Of a DNA stretch of 64,000 bases, positions 15,294 through 27,559 are shown in pieces. The notes beneath the pieces are model-generated. The model was given only the letters and a program-made list of their open reading frames with translations, did no database searches and had not been told where the DNA came from. Position numbers and translations under genes: made by a program. Location: positions 1,098,373-1,162,372 of the forward strand of contig NW_011887300.1 in the NCBI RefSeq assembly GCF_000151315.2, read 5' to 3'. Position 1 is the stretch's first letter; each line of letters starts with the position of its first letter. The DNA comes from Capsaspora owczarzaki ATCC 30864. Taxonomy: Eukaryota > Opisthokonta > Filasterea.

Positions 15294-18200
15294 ATGAACC
15301 AACTTGGGTCGCGATGGTCAAACGATGAGCTGGAAACCTTTTTTGAGCAGTTTCGGAAGCACCACCAAAACTTTGAGCGGATTGCAAGCCAGCTGCCTGG
15401 CAGGACGGTCGCTCAAGTGAGTGCGCTGTACCGGCAGAACAAGTCTGTGCTGAGCTTTGCTACCGAGTTTTCCCAGTTCAAGATGGTCATGCAGGACTTT
15501 TACGACAACAATCCCACCGACATGAGCACGCCGTCCACCACCGCTGCTGCCCCTGCTACTGCTACTGCTGCTGCTCCATATGTGTCCCAACGCGGAACTA
15601 TCAATGCTCTCACTCCCGTTAGCAACGGTCGCGCTGGCACGAGCGGGACTCGCGTCGTCCCAGCCCCAAACACGTCCACCGCCATGCCCACGTACGAAAC
15701 CCCAGTCTCGAGCGTTGGCAGCGCCCGTGGCACGAGCAGCCCAAGCCAGCGCTTTCAAAACCCACCGTCTAGTAGCTTGTCATCCATCCCCACAGCGGGC
15801 CCTGCACCAACCGTCCACGAATTGGAGATGCGAGGCGCCACTACCCTGCACAACCTGCGCTCGTCACAACGAGAGCTGTTTCCTGCGAGCCCACAGCATC
15901 AGACACCGACACGTCGTGGTGCCGCCCTGGCCCTGGCTGCTGGTGGCAGTCCCGCCCCTCCCCGAAGCGAAGTGAGCGAAGGCAACGACGATACGTCCAA
16001 CAGGCGCTCCAGCTCTCGGCTGCGCAATCGACCAGCCGCTCAACCTGCCGCAAGCAGCAGTAGCAACACGGGCGAGCGTCGCTCTTCTCCCCGCCGGAGA
16101 GCCACCAGCAATGCACGCAACGATGACGACGAAGACGACGACGAAGAAGACAACGACGACAACGACAACGACAACGACAACACCCATCAGGGCAACGCTT
16201 CAGGCGACGCCTCGTATGCACCGGCCTTGCACCCCTCGGCTGGCATGATGATGCCTCCCATGTTTTCAGTGCAGATGCCCATGCCACCGATGATGCCATA
16301 CATGTCGCCCCGTCCGATGATGATGCCTGCACAGGGCATGTCCCCAATGGGCTACCCGTACGGCATGATCCCTTATGCATCATCCCCTTCACGCTACTCG
16401 ATGCCTTACGGCATGATGATGCCAGGCGGAGGCCAGCCACAGTTTATGCCCTTCCCGCGACCTGCGTTCCAAGGGTCGCCTGCGGGACCGATGCCCATGA
16501 ACACGAATGGCATGGCTCCCGTGACGGTTGCAGCCCATCCACGCGTGTCTGTCGACGTTAGGGCTGTACCCACCGTCATGTCCAGCCAGCCCTTGGCAAC
16601 GGCCGCGGCTGCATCTCCGGCAGCAGGGCGCTCAGCCTCGCGCACAGACTGGCCAGTCAGTACAACGCCTCGCTCCGCCTCTGCTGCTGCTGCTGCTGCT
16701 GCTGTTGCGTCTCCTCGCACGAGTCCTCGCACGAGCCCTCGCACGGTTAATGCTGCAGCATCGGCATCTCCCAAAATCGTGGCAGCGGCCAATGTCGCTG
16801 CAAATCGCTCGGGTCGCGCGAGCTCGTCAGCGCCTCGTCGACCCGCTTCGCCTAGCATTCCTGCCAAGTACGAAACGCTTGGCCGCGACTTGCTAAGTCG
16901 CATTCGTCCGGCGTTGCGCCAGGCCACGGTGCGCCAGCAAGCAATCTATGAATGGTTTTACAGCTCGCTGGACCACGTGCTGCTCCGCCCTGCCAAGAAT
17001 GAGTTTGAGCAGTCACTGGAGCGATTCGGACTTGGCCATGTCACTCACATGACGCGTATTGAGTGGGCAGCCTTCCGACGAAAGATTGGCAAGCCGCGCC
17101 GATTCTCCGCCGCCTTCATTGAGGCTGAGCGCAACATGCTGGAGCGACAGAGGACCAAGATCCGAGCCATCCAACAAATCCATGTCGCTGAGGTGCGATG
17201 CGATATTCTTGTTGAAGAAGCTTTGAGTGTCTTTGCTCAAAGTGCTTTTTGTGTTGTTCCTTGACTGTCCAGACTCCTGTGTCGTCCGAGCCTCTTCCGG
17301 AAGTTCCCATCCCGGTCATGATTCCTGAATTAATTCGAGTCAACGAGCGAGTGACAGGTAACAGTTGCAGTTGGTTTGGGGTTTTTTTGTTGCTCGTTTG
17401 GTTGTTCGCTTGGTGTTTGTGTGTGTCTCCATTCTCATTGGCTTTGGCCCTTTTGTTGTTATTTCTTGTCAGTGCGTATTGCTGAATATCCTGATCGGCT
17501 GTTCAACGGAACTGTACTGGCCGTCAACCCAGCCAAATTCTGCTACCAAATCAAATTCGATAATCCCGGGATTGAGCCGCGCTACATCCCGGATGTCGAC
17601 GTCATGGTATGTTGCATTGAGCGGGTGTTTGGCGAGAAACTGCTCGGTTGCTTGGTGATTGCGCTGACTGAAGAGAAACCTCTGCCGTGCCTAGATGACC
17701 GGCCGCGTCCAGCTCAATAAAGCGTCGTCTATGGTTCGTGTTCGCAACACGACCATCGGTGCGCGCTCCCGGAATCGCAGGCGAGAGACTCTCGCCTTTG
17801 CGCCCAAGTCTATGGTACGATTCGCTTTTCTTTCTTTGATTTCGCTGCGTGAATCTAGTCTTGTTTGTTTGCCTGCTCTGGTTTCTTCCCTGACTGACTG
17901 GTTGCTGCTTTCCCCATTTGTAGAACCAAGCTCTCTTCCATTCTCCTCACATGGAGCGCAAGATTGACGACTCGATCGGCGAGCACGTTTCCGAAGACGA
18001 ACTCGCTGAAATCCACAACCCTCACAACTATGTGCTTGGCGACATTCAATACGTTGTATGTGCTTACATCTTTGGTAGTGCTGCTTTCTGTTGTATGGTC
18101 TGGCTCACGTTTTTTCAATGTTCCTTTTGTCTCTGCTTGGTTTTTTTTTTTTTTTTTGTTTTTTTGTTTTGTTTTTTGTTTTTTGTTTTTTGTTTTTTCC

Positions 18201-19060
18201 CAAAACCCGCCAGGTCAAGCTGAACAAACTACTTAAAATCAAGGAAATTCTCACCAAGTACCTCGTCACGATGAACCAAAATGCGCTGCGCTGTGTAAGT
18301 TTTGGAGCGCGGAATGTAGCCCTCATTCTGATATTGCTGACTTGTTGGTGTGATTGCACAGGTTGGTGTTTCCGAAACGGGCATTCCCCCTCAACTCAAG
18401 CAAGAGTACGCATGGGTCATGCTGCAGTTGCACGACTGCAACAAGGCGATTGACTCGACGCTCGTTCAGCTCGAGAATATCAAGCAGCAGACTGCGGAGC
18501 ACAAGGACGCTGGCATGCCAATCTCCGTCGAGTGCGATCTGCTTGCAAAGTCGCTCTTTACTGCATCCTGCAAGAAGAATTCTTTGCAACGACAGCGCCA
18601 AGAAGAGGAGCAAGAACATCGCGAAAACCTCGGACCTGATGAAGCGGACGAGGAGGACGACGCAGAGCCTGCATCGACGAAAAATGGCGACAGCAACATG
18701 GTGCAACAGCCTCTGCGACCCGCTGCGGCCAACGCGTCCAAAGCGGAAATCCGTCGGGTGTCCGAGTACGCCACCAATGCAATGGGACTGCTTGCCCGAA
18801 TCCAAGCGTGCACCCGGCTTCCGCTCACGCGCTCTCAAGTTGAAAAGCTTCTCGAGCCCGCACTCGACTCCCTCCGCCCCACGGATGCGAGCAACGAAGA
18901 GTGAGTTTGAAGCCCTCTGTCGGTTGCATGTCTTTGGCTTGCCCTATTTGTGTACGAACGTTTTCTGACTGCTGCCTATTCTTTTGCCTTTAGGATTTAT
19001 TTGCAAATCGGCGAAGTTGTCGAGAAGCTGATTCAACACGTCGCGATTCCGGACTCTTAA
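15294..19060 (+). CDS. LIN9: LIN9 / ALWAYS EARLY homologue (DREAM/MuvB core subunit)
   Basis: Exons 15294-17192, 17273-17357, 17473-17606, 17695-17814, 17924-18055, 18214-18294, 18362-18900 and 18994-19060 sum to 3057 nt, 1018 residues. Residues about 6-55 form a SANT/Myb-like domain (RWSNDELETFF, then LPGRTVAQVSALYR). A long Ser/Ala/Pro- and Met-rich linker with an acidic Asp/Asn run follows. The DIRP domain, near residues 535-630, has YEWFYSSLDHVLL, RIEWAAFRRKIGKPRR and AAFIEAERNMLE. A Tudor-like segment (YPDRLFNGTVLAV, YIPDVDVM) and the C-terminal helical LIN9 region (HNPHNYVLGDIQ, LLKIKEILTK, MPISVECDLLAKSL) complete it. LIN9 is in the MuvB core that controls cell-cycle genes with E2F and Myb partners. 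ATG 15294 is the Met just before the SANT domain; the frame is open further upstream. Confidence 0.92.
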
Positions 19061-19375
19061 ACTATTACAACCGTCAGGTGGTACCAGCACCGCTGCTACT
19101 ACCACTACTTCTACTACTTTTACTACTACTACGAATACTACTACTAACAGCACCCCCGCGTTTCCCATCATCGTCATTTGTGCTGTCGATGCTTCGGGTT
19201 ACGTTCAAAATTGTATTGATACACTTCTTCCACACAATCCAACTCGTTTTTACTTTTTCTTGTTGGCGCGCTTGGATTGACCTGTTGGAGTGACGGACAT
19301 GACACAACGATGTGAGTGCATCATGGTATCGCCCAATGCAAAATGGCTGCCAATGCAAAATGGCTGGGACGTGCA
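19061..19375. other. Convergent 3' region with TAC repeats
   Basis: This lies between the stops of LIN9 and mS33. It carries an imperfect TAC/ACT trinucleotide run at about 19085-19145. An 11-bp phrase AATGCAAAATGGCTG is repeated at 19335-19368. No gene seen. Confidence 0.5.
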
Positions 19376-19995
19376 TTAAGCGCCAAACTTACCCTTCTTG
19401 GGGGCGCCCTTGCCGCGTTTCCTCAAGCGATCCAGGTTGAACAGGCGATCTGACTCCTCCTCGTTCGCCAGCTGGCCGACCGCGTGGAGATGCTTCAGGA
19501 CAGAGTTGATCGCGAGGTAAGGCGGGTAGCGTGAAGCCACGCGCTCGCCGATCAGCGGTCGCCGCAGGAAGCTCGTCGCTGTGCGGAAGGTCTTCTGATT
19601 GACAAGCGGGGCGCTGGGAGCGGAGGAGGGGCGGGGGAAATGGTTGGCGGTGTGGAGTGGAGATGGGCGAGAAAGATACGGCGACACGGGTTGGTAAGCA
19701 ATCACAACGTAAACAACCGCGCGAGATACCACCCTCGCTAACTAAAAGATCGACAAAGTCAAGGAAAGACTCGGTGGTTTGTTTGTTTTTTTTTTTTTTT
19801 TTTTTTTGTTTTTTTTTGTTTTTTTTTTGGTTTGGCTTACAGTTTGAGATTGTCGGTCGGGTTTTCGAGCAGCGCCGTCTCGCGCACAATTCGAGGTGTC
19901 TTGACATGTCCGAATGTGTCTGCAGCTGTCTTGGCGATCGTGTCGCGCAATGCGTTCGACAGGCGCAATGCAGAGCCCAATGGTCGGAAGGCCAT
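19376..19995 (-). CDS. MRPS33: Mitochondrial small ribosomal subunit protein mS33
   Basis: Two exons, 19995-19841 and 19613-19376, give 130 residues. The acceptor CTCCCAG at 19614 keeps frame; another nearby acceptor would not. The C-terminus RLRKRGKGAPKKGK is the hallmark Lys/Arg tail of mS33 (yeast Rsm27, animal MRPS33). Upstream the order TATSFLRRPLIGERV then RYPPY matches the family's L+GP and YYP block. mS33 sits in the head of the mitoribosomal small subunit. The N-terminus could act as a mitochondrial targeting peptide. The intron has a long T-rich tract on the plus strand. The length is slightly above the fungal and animal proteins. Confidence 0.82.
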
Positions 19996-20255
19996 GTTTA
20001 TGACAAAAAAGACTGAGCAGCAAGCGATGATGATGACTGGATAATTATAATACTATGTTAGTGTGCTAGTACGTGATGATCATGTCTACCGTTTTACTAT
20101 GTGGGCGAGAGAGACAGCTCAAGGTCGAAGCTCAAGCGGTCGCTTTGCAACGATTTTGTGCGAAAACGGTCTGCCCCACTGTACAAACCAAGTACAGTGT
20201 ATTGCGTCGACATTCAATGCAAACAACAATACTGTCACACTTGCAAAACCGGTGC

Positions 20256-21515
20256 TCACGCTGCAATGGTCACATGCACATCGGCTGCCTCGGATTCCTC
20301 GGGCAACGTTGCTAACGATGGCGCGTCGCCATGCGTAAACTCCATGCTCCCTGTCAGCATTTGGGAAGGACTGCGATAGACCATTTCGGCGGCGTGATCG
20401 CTCTCTTCCACACGCGAAATAAAGCTCGTGGCCCAGTCTTGGTGATGGTGGTCGGTGCTGGTGGCGTGGGCAGACTCGTCGGATTCGCTCGTGGCCGACT
20501 GGACTTGGCCCCTCGATCGCGAGACACGATAATACCAGAGGAAGAACACGGCCGCCATAAAGTGGACGAGGTCGAAAATGTGGGCAACGATCAGATCGCC
20601 CACCTTTGGCACTGGCTGCACATGCGGCGGGTCCAGGTTGTACTGACTCGTGGACCATTTGATAATGTTGTAAAAGAGCGCAAGGAGCCCGATAACCTGA
20701 ATGACCATGGCCCACATTGTCATCCTGTAGATGCGTTGAATGGCTAGCCTTCGTCTCTTGCTCGCAAGACCTTCGGCAGCCTTCGCCTTGGCAGAACTAG
20801 CGGCTCCGTCAATCTTGGATCCGTCCACCGAAATGGCGAATGAGGTGTCGCCCTTGCTTGAGGACGGATTGTCCTTCCGGTGGCTCGACGCACTGTTGTC
20901 GCCATAGCGTGCCTGGGCTTGCGCAAGGAGCTTTCGAATGCGGTAGGCAAAGACAAAGCTGCAACAAAAGAAGGCGGCAATAACACCGCACAGCAGGGCG
21001 TACATGGCAACCTTTCCTGCCCAGTAGGGTCCAGTGGTAAACATGAACAAGGTCGATATTAGCTGAGTAAACCACGCGTAGGCAACAGCCGCGTAGTAGC
21101 CCCATTGGAAGAGACGGGAGCGGAAACTTGCCGCCACCGAGCGAGACACGAACGTTGCCCAGGACAGGACGACGCGCATCCACACAGTCAGGATGAAGCA
21201 AGTGCTGACATCGTACAGAACTGAGGTCACCCAAGTGGGATAGACGCCGCGCCATCCGCTCGAGTCTACTTGTCGAATTGCCGCCGAAATAGCGGTCAGT
21301 GTGGACAGGTAAATCACAGTGTTGTCGAGCTTGGTGCACCATCCATTTTTGCATGTGATGCGATAGCTTTGTACCAAACCAAACAGGCTCGCTCCAATGA
21401 GCAACGTGCAGAGCAGTCCTTGGACAACTTGGTAGCTCGCGCCGAGATTTTCCGCAAAGGTAACATCGCAGTTGGGCCCCAGGTATGGCGTTGAGCAATT
21501 TGAATTCGCCTGCAT
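20256..21515 (-). CDS. Seven-transmembrane protein (TOM1/THH1-like or GPCR-like)
   Basis: A single exon of 419 residues. Seven hydrophobic helices can be counted: around residues 30-52, 66-85, 96-124, 135-160, 168-195, 265-288 and 308-332. An extracellular N-terminus has a short Cys-containing segment (NCSTPYLGPNCD). A long third cytoplasmic loop is rich in Ser/Lys/Ala, and an 85-residue acidic Ser/His-rich tail follows. Loop-and-helix order resembles the plant/protist TOM1/THH1 (DUF1084) group, with WMRVVLSWATF in helix 3 like the FWAEIYHQAR position. That is a distant resemblance, so a GPCR-like role is inference. ATG 21515 is the first Met. Both neighbours are unrelated. Confidence 0.7.
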   Translation of the reverse strand: MQANSNCSTPYLGPNCDVTFAENLGASYQVVQGLLCTLLIGASLFGLVQSYRITCKNGWCTKLDNTVIYLSTLTAISAAIRQVDSSGWRGVYPTWVTSVLYDVSTCFILTVWMRVVLSWATFVSRSVAASFRSRLFQWGYYAAVAYAWFTQLISTLFMFTTGPYWAGKVAMYALLCGVIAAFFCCSFVFAYRIRKLLAQAQARYGDNSASSHRKDNPSSSKGDTSFAISVDGSKIDGAASSAKAKAAEGLASKRRRLAIQRIYRMTMWAMVIQVIGLLALFYNIIKWSTSQYNLDPPHVQPVPKVGDLIVAHIFDLVHFMAAVFFLWYYRVSRSRGQVQSATSESDESAHATSTDHHHQDWATSFISRVEESDHAAEMVYRSPSQMLTGSMEFTHGDAPSLATLPEESEAADVHVTIAA

Positions 21516-23609
21516 TCTGAGTCTGGAGTAAAAAAAGCCTCAGCTTGGAGTCAGGTTCACGAGTGTGGTCGATTGCTAGAGTTTGTTCGATTTCGCTTTT
21601 GCGTTGGACGAGTTAACAGAACGACGGGATGTTCCACAAAAAAACAGTGCTTCTTGGTGAAGCTTTCGTGTCTGTGCAATGCAAGATCATTCACACATGC
21701 GAAAGTGAGTCCAACACAGTCATTCCCAAAAAACTGATCTGCTTGTTTCGCATTCAAAAAAGTGATCTGCGAAACAAAGCCCCAATATCAGCAAACCCGT
21801 CCATGGCTGGCGGGTTTATGCTCCACAGAAGTCCACTTTGACCTCTACTCAGTGATCCTTCCCTTTGTCGACCCGAGGGGGGGCTGCAGGCAGAGAGACC
21901 CGGCGTTTGTCACCCGGTTCCAAGCAACTCATTGAGCACCACTCCGCTCGTCCTCAAACGACTCTTAGCACGGCCCGTTTTCTTCAGCAGCACCAGTTGG
22001 AGCAGATGTGAAACCGTGGCGCTCGCGCGTCGCGACGATCCCACAACGCGAACGTGTGAATCAAAAAGTCGCAAAGAAAACAACCAAAGAATCGTACGAT
22101 TTCGTTCGTTGCGGGTTTTTGTTGGGCACGATTTCCATTTTGATAAAGAGTTTTTTGTTGTTGTTGTTGTTGTTGTTGTTGTAATGGATATTGTTTTGTG
22201 TGTTTCGCAATCGACTTTGCTGTTGTTGGGAATAAACAATAATAAAAATACAAAAATAAAGAACAAAGAAAAAAAAAACAAAGAAAAAAAGCTCCACTCC
22301 GACATGCTTTTTGGGAATGAATCGTCCGTCCACGTTGTGTCCACGCAGTCCTGTGGGTTCGGTTTGGACTGCATGATAATGTATGGATGTTTGCTCCCCT
22401 TTTGTTGCTTTGATCGCGAAAACCAACTCACCAATCACAAGAAACGACAATAAAGAATAAAAACGTTCCTCTAAAATCCAAACAACATGCCGATGAGCGT
22501 GTGTCGCTAGCAACAATGGCGTGAACCTGCATCATTCACGCCCAGTCGGAACGCCGACGACTCGAAAATGACGAGAGAGACGCACTTTGCGGGAGGGAAG
22601 GGGAAAATAGGCGAACGATGCCCGAACACCTCGCGACAACGCAACTCAACAGAAAAAAAGGGGGGCGGTGGGGCATTCCAACACCTCGAACCGGTCCCTC
22701 TACTATGATCACTCACTCGCACGCGCGGCATCTGCGCATCTCTGAGGGTCGGGCAGAAGGAGGGGGAGGGGGAATTGTGAGACATGTTATCGAGCTGGGC
22801 AGGGTTGGGATGAGCAGCATTAGAAATGCTGGCAGCAAAAACAGGAACGACAACAACAACAAAAACAAACACACAAAACACTCGCCACACCAAAAATAAA
22901 AAGCAAAGTTGGACTGGCGCGAGCCGACATGATGGGACAGCCAGTGATGAAGAGCGATGAAGTGTGGCGTGTGAGAGCCATCCAAATCGAACCAGGAGAC
23001 GAAGGGGAAACCTTTAAAATGAAGAACCACCATTTCACTTCTACCCCCGAAACCCGGTGAGCATGAGCAAACCGAGTCACCAAGCGGCGCCCGTATGACC
23101 AGGACGCTAACACCAAACTTGCAACCGCAAGAATAAGTTAAACACGTTGCCCTTGTCACTTACTCCTTGCCCCTGATCATGATCCTCCTCTTTGTGGTTT
23201 TTGAGCCTTAGAAGCTTTTTCCACTCTCCAATAAACGTAATACAAAAAAAAAAAAAAAAAAAAAAAATTAAAATGAAGAGAACAGAGAAACATGTCAATG
23301 CTGCACTCTGAGGTCGAGCATCCACTCGCGCTTTCGGACGCCTTGCGAACATAGATCTAGCACCGAAAGAAAGACAGCGCGTTGACCGTGTAGTTTCACC
23401 ACATTCTGTAGATCTAACTGATGGAGAGCTCAACCTAGACTCTGGCTTCTTACAACCCAAATCCAATTTCACTCGCCACTTTGCTCACCAACTGTTGGCA
23501 TGATTGCCATGTGTGAATGTGGAAAGAGCCGAGGCGAAAATGGGTCGTTGTGACATTTAGCTACTTTTAGGTTCGCGGCTTTCAGTTATTTTCAACGAGA
23601 AGTTCCAAA
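21516..23609. other. Intergenic region, no supportable gene
   Basis: About 2.1 kb. A GTT repeat lies at 22157-22183 and an AATAAA followed by a 25-nt poly(A) run at about 23230-23270. Several open frames exist but they are low complexity or lack splice support. The last 90 bp, from about 23517, belong to the inverted duplication upstream of LRR copy B. Confidence 0.5.
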
Positions 23610-25423
23610 ATGCTGTCGTATCAAAATATAACGCCGAGCCCGCGCGAGTTGAACGACAAGGTCACGAATACACCTCATGATTTCTCGTAAGAAGCAGTCG
23701 AATGTATTGCAGAGCATAACACCGTGTGTCTTGACGAAATGGACAGCCTGTACGGGGAAGAGGTTGGCGATGCTGGAGCGCCGGCGATTGCTGAAGCACT
23801 CAAAGTCAACACGACGATGACCTGGCTCGCGTAAAGCACCTCACATTGATTCGTGCATGTGAGTGGGTGATTTCAGCAGAGGCTATTCAGAATACTTATG
23901 ATGAGGGATGAACAGTCTTTGGCAGAATCAGATTGGCGAAGTTGGTGCGCGCGCGCTTGCCGAGACACTCAAAGTGAACGAGACAGTGACCAAGCTCGAG
24001 TAAGGCATCTCAGGTTGTTAGGAGCATTTTTCGAGTGCTCATCGACGGAGAGAATGAACAGTATTTGGAGGAATCAGATTGGCGATGCTGGAGCGAGCGC
24101 GATTGCTGAGGCGCTCAAAGTCAACACGACAGTGAACATGGTCGAGTAAGGCATCTCACTTTGAGTGACGTATGGTAGTACAGCAGACCGAGTGCTCACT
24201 GTTGGAAGGAATGAACAGTTTGGGCGGGAATCAGATTAGTGATATTGGAGCAAGCGCGATTGCTGAGGCGCTCAAAGTGAACAAGACAGTGACCAAGCTC
24301 GAGTAAGGCATCTCACTTTGACCGATACTCGGGCGCGGGCGATTTCAGTAGAGGGTGTTCAGGGCACTCTCTGATGGAGGTGATCTGGTAAGCCTGGATG
24401 AAAATCAGATTGGCAGTGCTGGAGCACAGGCGCTTGCCGAGGCATTCAAAGTGAACACGACAGTGACCCAGGTCGAGTAAGGCATCTCACTTTGACCGAT
24501 GCATATGAGTGAGAGATTGAGCAGAGTGCTCACCGAGGGATGGAATCTGGACAGTCTGGGTGAGAATCTGATTGGCGATGCTGGAGCGCAGGCAATTGCG
24601 GAACTGATCAAAGTGAATAAGACGCTGGCATGGCTCAAGTAGGTTGCTCGTCTCCGATATTGAACCAGGGTCAGCCATACCTTGCTACGCCGTCATCTTA
24701 CTCACCGATCGAGCGACAGTCTGTCATGGAATTGCATTGGCGATGTTGGTATTCAAGCGATTGCTGATGCACGCGAGTTCCATCCCAGTCCGACTGCTCT
24801 TCGGTAGGGCTGGCTATCAATTCAACCGATGGAGTGGCCCTTGCTGACTGATACTCATTTATGTTGCTTGTTCGTTGCACAGCATTTCCTTCCAGTTTAG
24901 CCCTCTTGTACTCTCCTTGCTTCCACGATTGGCGACTGCTGACGACCTTCAGACCGTGTTTGGCTTGCTGACCAGCGGACTGGAGCTGGAGGATCAGCTC
25001 GCATCTCTACCGGCACTACCGGCTGAGATTGCCGATCTCATTATGGACGAAGCGTGTTACTGGCAAGGCCTGCGAAGAACCCGACCCAACCTTTCCAATG
25101 TCCATTTTTTGCAAGTCCGATTGCCTCGGAGCAGCACTGCGAATTCGATCCGTGTAAAGGCAATTCAAGTGCTTCTTGGCATCAAGCATATTCATGCCAA
25201 CAACCCAGAGCAGTGCGTTGTTAAATTGATTGTCCGAGATGAGCAAGGTGCTGTTCGATACGAATGCACTGCGAAACCGACTTTGGTCGATTCGACTCTC
25301 TGGCGTGTGACAATCCTGCCAGCCAGCCATCCTGTCATTCGACAAATGCACGAGGGCTGGAAGGTTGACGTTCAACCCGGTATTTATGTACCATTTCTGT
25401 CGTTTTATGTTGGATACATCTAG
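23517..25423 (+). repeat. Right arm of the inverted segmental duplication
   Basis: Counterpart of 475-2097 in opposite orientation. Similarity covers about 90 bp of upstream DNA, exons and introns. The match decays near the stop codon, where the two C-termini differ. Confidence 0.85.
23610..25423 (+). CDS. LRR (ribonuclease-inhibitor type) protein, copy B
   Basis: Exons 23610-23686, 23747-23830, 23916-23999, 24062-24145, 24219-24302, 24393-24476, 24555-24638, 24720-24803 and 24883-25423 sum to 1206 nt, 401 residues. The N-terminus MLSYQNIT is followed by seven 28-residue RNI-type LRRs of consensus NQIGDAGAxAIAEALKVNTT. Each is one 84-nt exon bounded by phase-2 introns. The last exon encodes a 180-residue domain shared with copies A and C. 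It starts ATADDLQTVFGLLTSG, has LPALPAEIADLIMDEACYW (recalling an F-box-like LPPEI-xx-ILD-AEYW motif of fungal proteins), and then a beta-rich part with LIVRDEQGAVRYEC and ASHPVIRQM. RNI repeats usually bind proteins; the target is unknown. It is the mirror image of copy A. Confidence 0.82.
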
Positions 25424-25859
25424 CGCCAATCTTTGGGATGTTGGGGATGGACAATGGCCTTTGATTTCGAATACAGTGCAAGATTTTGCTCCATCCAAAG
25501 ATCGAGAATGGGTACAAAGTATCTCGAAAAACACACAATGAATGTACTGTTGATGACGATCAGTCTAGGTTGCATCGTGAATACAAAAGCCTTACTGAGG
25601 AAAGGTTTATCCCGAAGATAAGCAGAAGGACGGCAAGTGAACATTGTCAACAAATCGGAACAAAAAAAAAAAAACACATGCAAAACATACAAAACTACGA
25701 GCGTATAGTATCAACAAACCGACAAAACCAAAAGCAAAAATGAACGAAAAGAGCAAGTTCAACGTAACTAGCATTGCCCAAGAGGGGGCAAGGAGAAGCA
25801 AGTGAAAAACAAACGCGGAACAGCAAAACGTCATCCACCAACCAGACATCTGGCTGGCC
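25424..25859. other. Convergent 3' region
   Basis: Lies between the stops of LRR copy B and the WOPR gene. It is A-rich with a 12-nt A run near 25663. No gene seen. Confidence 0.5.
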
Positions 25860-27528
25860 TCAGGCGCCAAGACGCTCGCGCTTGGCTGGTGCGCCTCCAA
25901 CCCACCCACCGGCGGGGCTAGCATCGGTTGGATCGTCTTCGGAAATTTCACGCTTGAGAGCGCCGCGACCGCCATGGAACGCAGTAGCAGCAGACGCGTG
26001 GTATGAATGAAGAGCACTACCATCCTGACTCGGATAAGGCACAGGCGCTGGTATAGCGAAATGCTGCAAACGGGACTCGGGGCCGGCGTCACTGTTGTTG
26101 ATGTGGGTCGGGCTGATGCTCTCCTGGGCAGCTCGCAATTGGGGATGACCGCCGTAGGCTGATGAGCCGCTGTTGCCGCTGTCCGCTTCCATAACAAGAG
26201 AGCTGCCTGACGAGGCTGATTTCTGAGGCATGGGTTGCCCATCTTCAAAGACGAAGGCAAATTGCGACGAGTCCGTGTTGAGGAGGTAGTGGTCGTCAAA
26301 GTAGCACACCAACCGCAGGTTGGACGAAGAATCCGCCAGCGTCACCTTGCGCATACCAAATGGACGCTCTGTTTTGCTTCTGCGACGTGTACCGGCATTC
26401 GCAGCGGTGTCGGTAACTGTCTCGACCTCGCGGTACAACATGAGACGGCCACCTGGGTGGAGCGAGTCACCCCACTTGATGTTGTCCGTCCAACGCTGCA
26501 AGCGAGATTCCTCGCAATCGTACACGTAGCCCTGGCCAGGGAAAATTTGAATGGCGCGAGCACGCTCCTTGCATCGCCGCACGTTGTGAGTTGCGCAATA
26601 CTCGAGGACACGCTGGGCCATCTGCTCGTCCCGAATCCAGCCAAAGAAGGACACGTATTGGTTGTAGACATGGTCTTGGTGGCCGGGCAGTCGAAGTACG
26701 GCGTTGTCAACACCAAAGCAGCTCACGGACTGGCCGTGGATCCGGTCGCCTTGGCCCGAAGGCGCGCTAATAGTTTGCATGGACGGTTCGATGGCCGGCA
26801 TGGATTCGGTCGCCGCCATAACCGCCCGGTGAGCAGCGGCAGCGTCGGCGGCATACTTTGAATCCAAATTCACGTGTCCGCTAAAGGGCGCTGGTGTCCC
26901 GTTGCGCGAGGAGAAGGCATACCGCGCAACTTGGGTCGTTTTCGAGTTGATGACCTCGAGCTGACCGGCAGCAGCCGAACCTGGCTGACTCGGCCCAGTG
27001 CCAAGTTTGGTGGGCTGGCATATGGTCGCTCTGATGGAGACTGGGAGCTTGGCAGAGGACAGGTCCTCTTTCGGGGAGGGCTTCCGTGCCATCCCTGCAG
27101 AATCCGCCCGAGACTTGGTGCCACCACTACTGCTGCTACTACTAGAGGCTGCGGGCACGGCGCCAAAGCCAGAGCTTGGGAGGTGATGACCAGTGTTTGT
27201 TCCAGTCGACGCCGCATGACCAGCGGGATGTCCCAGTCCTGACAAGTGCAACTGCTGGGACTGTTGCTGCGCCTGTGGTAGCTGGTGCTGCTGGTGCTGC
27301 TGGTGCTGCTGGTGCTGCTGGTGCTGCTGGTGCTGCTGGTGCTGCTGGTGCTGATGATGCTGCAACATGTGCAATGGCTGCTGTTGCGGCGCCTGTTGTT
27401 GGTTGCCAAAATGAGAATAAAAAGCCTGCGACGGCTGCTGCTGTTGCCCCGGCTGTTGTTGGTGCTGTAATTGTTGCTGTAATTGTTGCTGTAGTTGGTG
27501 TTGCTGAAGTTGGTGTTGTTGTAGTTGG

Positions 27529-27559
<31 letters not shown>

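Noticed and set aside
19078-19293. Leu-rich plus-strand frame after LIN9
   Set aside because: Driven by a TAC/ACT trinucleotide repeat in the LIN9 3' region.
21910-22450. Open frames on both strands around a GTT repeat
   Set aside because: Low complexity, no conserved motif, no consistent splice sites.
23225-23275. AATAAA followed by a 25-nt poly(A) run, as a retrocopy or LINE/SINE tail
   Set aside because: Homopolymer A or T runs of this size are common across the window (for example 55806, 56299, 41848), and no upstream gene copy or target-site duplication could be seen.
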